From Owenia fusiformis (taxonomy: Eukaryota; Annelida; Polychaeta; Sabellida; Oweniidae): a DNA stretch of 64,000 nt. The stretch is from contig CAIIXF020000003.1 in NCBI GenBank assembly GCA_903813345.2, positions 4,609,815 to 4,673,814 on the forward strand, in the 5' to 3' direction. The notes under the pieces are model-generated. The model saw only the letters and a list, made by a program, of their open reading frames with translations, made no database searches and was not told where the DNA came from. Below are positions 61,549 through 64,000 of this stretch, piece after piece. The position numbers and the translations under genes were made by a program. Numbering within the stretch: the first letter of the stretch is position 1; every line of letters begins with the position of its first letter.

Positions 61549-62530
61549 CGGATTCGTTTTCGTAAAACAGCTTGATGAGTTTCACAATAATGGCAAAGAG
61601 AAACACGAATAAAGTATATAAGTTTGTAAATGAATCCGTTTTCGTAAAACAGCTTGATGAGGTTCACAATAATGGCAAAGAAAAATACGAATAAAGTATA
61701 CTAGTTTGTAAAACAGCTTGATGAGTTTCACAATAATGGCAAAGAGAAACACGAATAAAGTATAGTTTTAACGGATCCGTTTTCGTAAAACAGCTTGATG
61801 AGTTTCACAATAATGGCAAAGAGAAACACGAATAAAGTATAGTTTTAACGGATCCGTTTTCGTAAAACAGCTTGATGAGTTTCACAATAATGGCAAAGAG
61901 AAACACGAATAAAGTATAGATTTAACGGATCCGTTTTCGTAAAACAGCTTGATGAGTTTCACAATAATGGCAAATAAAAACACGAATAAGTATACTAGTT
62001 TGTAAAACAGCTTGATGAGTTTCACAATAATGGCAAAGAGAAACACGAATAAAGTATAGATTTAACGGATCCGTTTTCGTAAAACAGCTTGATGAGTTTC
62101 ACAATAATGGCAAAGAGAAACACGAATAAAGTATAGATTTAACGGATTCGTTTTCGTAAAACAGCTTGATGAGTTTCACAATAATGGCAAAGAGAAACAC
62201 GAATAAAGTATAGTTTTAACGGATCCGTTTTCGTAAAACAGCTTGATGAGTTTCACAATAATGGCAAAGAGAAACACGAATAAAGTATAGTTTTAACGGA
62301 TCCGTTTTCGTAAAACAGCTTGATGAGTTTCACAATAATGGCAAAGAGAAACACTAATAAAGTATAGTTTTAACGGATCCGTTTTCGTAAAACAGCTTGA
62401 TGAGTTTCACAATAATGGCAAAGAGAAACACGAATAAAGTATACTAGTTTGTAAATGGATCCGTTTTCGTAAAACAGCTTGATGAGTTTCACAACAGCGG
62501 CAAAGAGAAACACTAATACAGTACAGTTTA
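61549..62530. repeat. 77-bp tandem array
   Basis: About twelve to thirteen copies of a unit containing GGATCCGTTTTCGTAAAACA, GCTTGATGAGTTTCACAATA and ATGGCAAAGAGAAACACGAA. Most are about 77 bp; a few are about 62 bp, lacking the GGATCCGTTTTC segment and having ACTAGTTTGTAAAACAGC instead. CGTTTTCG/CGAAAACG-type symmetry and the ATAAAG are constant. Confidence 0.95.
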
Positions 62531-63056
62531 AATTTTTCTGGCGACTTTAGAATAATCGTTTAAAGAGAAATCAGAATTGATATTTGAAGAGCTTGGTAGG
62601 AGGCAGCTATAACATTTTATTTCAATATGCAACACTTTAGAAACATCTGGTTAAACACGTCAATAACCTCATTCGAAATCATAACCACGAAGCGTTTAAA
62701 TTCTTTCAAATTCTTTCGTGTAAATCCTATCAGTAATAAAAACATTTGAAGACTTTAGGAAATATACCATTAAAGTGATGCCTCGTTTCCTTTAATGCTT
62801 AATCTGTTTTGCGTACTCATAAAATGATTACTGACTGCTTTAATTAAGAAGTTACATACTACAGCAGCTAGATAAACTATAGGAAAATAGTATTTACGGG
62901 GATGTTCTAGTTAATCACTTCCAGATCATAAAATGGTGTCCTCGGAACTCAAGCATGAATAATTACATGTGAAAATTACATGGGGGATTATGTACTATTT
63001 TAGTATACTTTAGTCGTTAAAACATGCTTATCATTTTCTGATCATAGTTTTGTTAA
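62531..63056. other. Intergenic sequence
   Basis: About 500 bp of AT-rich sequence between the 77-bp array and the foldback element. Nothing recognised. Confidence 0.45.
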
Positions 63057-63798
63057 GGTGCCATGGACGTAAACAGGAAATGACAAAACGAAAAATGACA
63101 AAACCATGCTGGATTTTGACATTTTTTTGAACCAAAATATCAGAGTTCTGTTTGGACCTCCAGTCAGTTTAACTGGTTCCACATATCATTTACATGACTG
63201 GGAACAAAATGGAAATGGTCAGAATGACCATAAACATGATGCATGAAATACGGTAACCTTTTCAGCCCTCTGAAAATGTGACTGGAAAATAGCTAAAAGT
63301 GAGTGCTCAGGAAAGGTCAATGAACAGAATCTTTTGATTTTTTCAGAAAACGTGCCCGATATACTGCTCTAAATGATACAATCTTTTAACTTTTAAAAAA
63401 TTGTCTGAAACAATAATGACTGTAGTAAAAAGGAAAATAGATTGATTTTCAATTCAGTTTTTTTCAGTTTTTTCTTTTTCTAAGAATGATATCAATTTTT
63501 TTTAAATTGTGTCATTTAGAGCAATATATTGGGCACATTTTCTGAAAAAGTCAAAAGATTCTGTTCAGTGACCTTTCATGAGCACCTACTCTCAGCTATT
63601 TTTCAGTCACATTTTCAGAAAAGGTTATTTCATCATGTTAATGGTCATTCTGACCATTTCCATTGTTTTCCCGGTCATGTAAATGATATGTGGAACTAGT
63701 TAAACTGACTGGCGGTCCAAACAGAACTCTGTTATCTTGTTTCAAAACAATTTCAAAAACTTTTTGTTTTGTCATTTCCCGTTAACTTCCATGGCACC
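63057..63798. mobile_element. 742-bp foldback element with TAA target duplication
   Basis: Almost the whole length is one imperfect inverted repeat with a centre near 63430. The ends are GGTGCCATGGA and TCCATGGCACC, flanked by TAA (63054-63056, 63799-63801). The arms share, for example, CAGAGTTCTGTTTGGAC and AATGGTCATTCTGACCATTT. No coding capacity. A TAA duplication fits PIF/Harbinger, though the end sequence does not settle it. Confidence 0.85.
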
Positions 63799-64000
63799 TA
63801 AATACTTGTGACTAATTGGCAAAGACAAATTCAAGAAAAACTATGACACATGAAAACTGCACATATGATATTTTTATATTCCAGGGTTTCAAATATAGTG
63901 TTGCCCGATTCATCTTGTTTGTATCGAAATGAGCAGAAGTCATAATTACATATTATGATCTATCATTATTCACGGTGTCATTCCTTGTTACATCATTAAA

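Overview
The window looks like a piece of an animal nuclear genome, most likely a lophotrochozoan and probably a bivalve mollusc. The grounds are AT-rich sequence, genes split by GT-AG introns, a tRNA-derived SINE, many small DNA transposons, very abundant minisatellites, and a secreted chitin-binding/von Willebrand A gene of the type common in shell-matrix proteins. The species cannot be named from the sequence alone. Roughly a third of the window is tandem repeat.

Layout. 1-8.7 kb is almost wholly a 95-bp minisatellite followed by a short 28-bp array. 9.8-17.7 kb (minus strand) is gene A, eight exons encoding a 326-residue secreted protein with a bacterial-type family 3 solute-binding fold. 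17.8-22.3 kb is intergenic, with a 62-bp array and a 2.4-kb 27-bp array. 23.4-45.1 kb (minus strand) is gene B, sixteen exons encoding a 794-residue intracellular protein with a Sec23/Sec24-like zinc finger and a von Willebrand A domain. 46-48.9 kb holds two adjoining repeat elements. 50.1-55.7 kb (plus strand) is gene C, a secreted CBM14 plus VWA protein with two candidate first exons. 56-64 kb has no host gene that I can support; it holds a 2-kb transposon with perfect 68-bp terminal inverted repeats, two tandem arrays and a foldback element.

Exon phases in all three genes join without conflict and give complete reading frames (981, 2385 and 1062 nt including stop). No operon-like cooperation between the genes is evident: A and C are secreted, B has no signal peptide.

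The main observation is that the tandem arrays in the introns of genes A and B are not randomly placed. In at least eleven cases the repeat unit (or a single extra copy) spans a splice junction: the end of an exon, the acceptor or donor, and a little intron. The most extreme is a minisatellite of about 130 units made of the 20-21 bp around the donor of gene B exon 5, giving a run of decoy donor sites. Gene C, 5 kb away, shows none of this. I propose splice-site-anchored tandem amplification as the system to examine; whether it has a function or is a mutational process is not decidable here.
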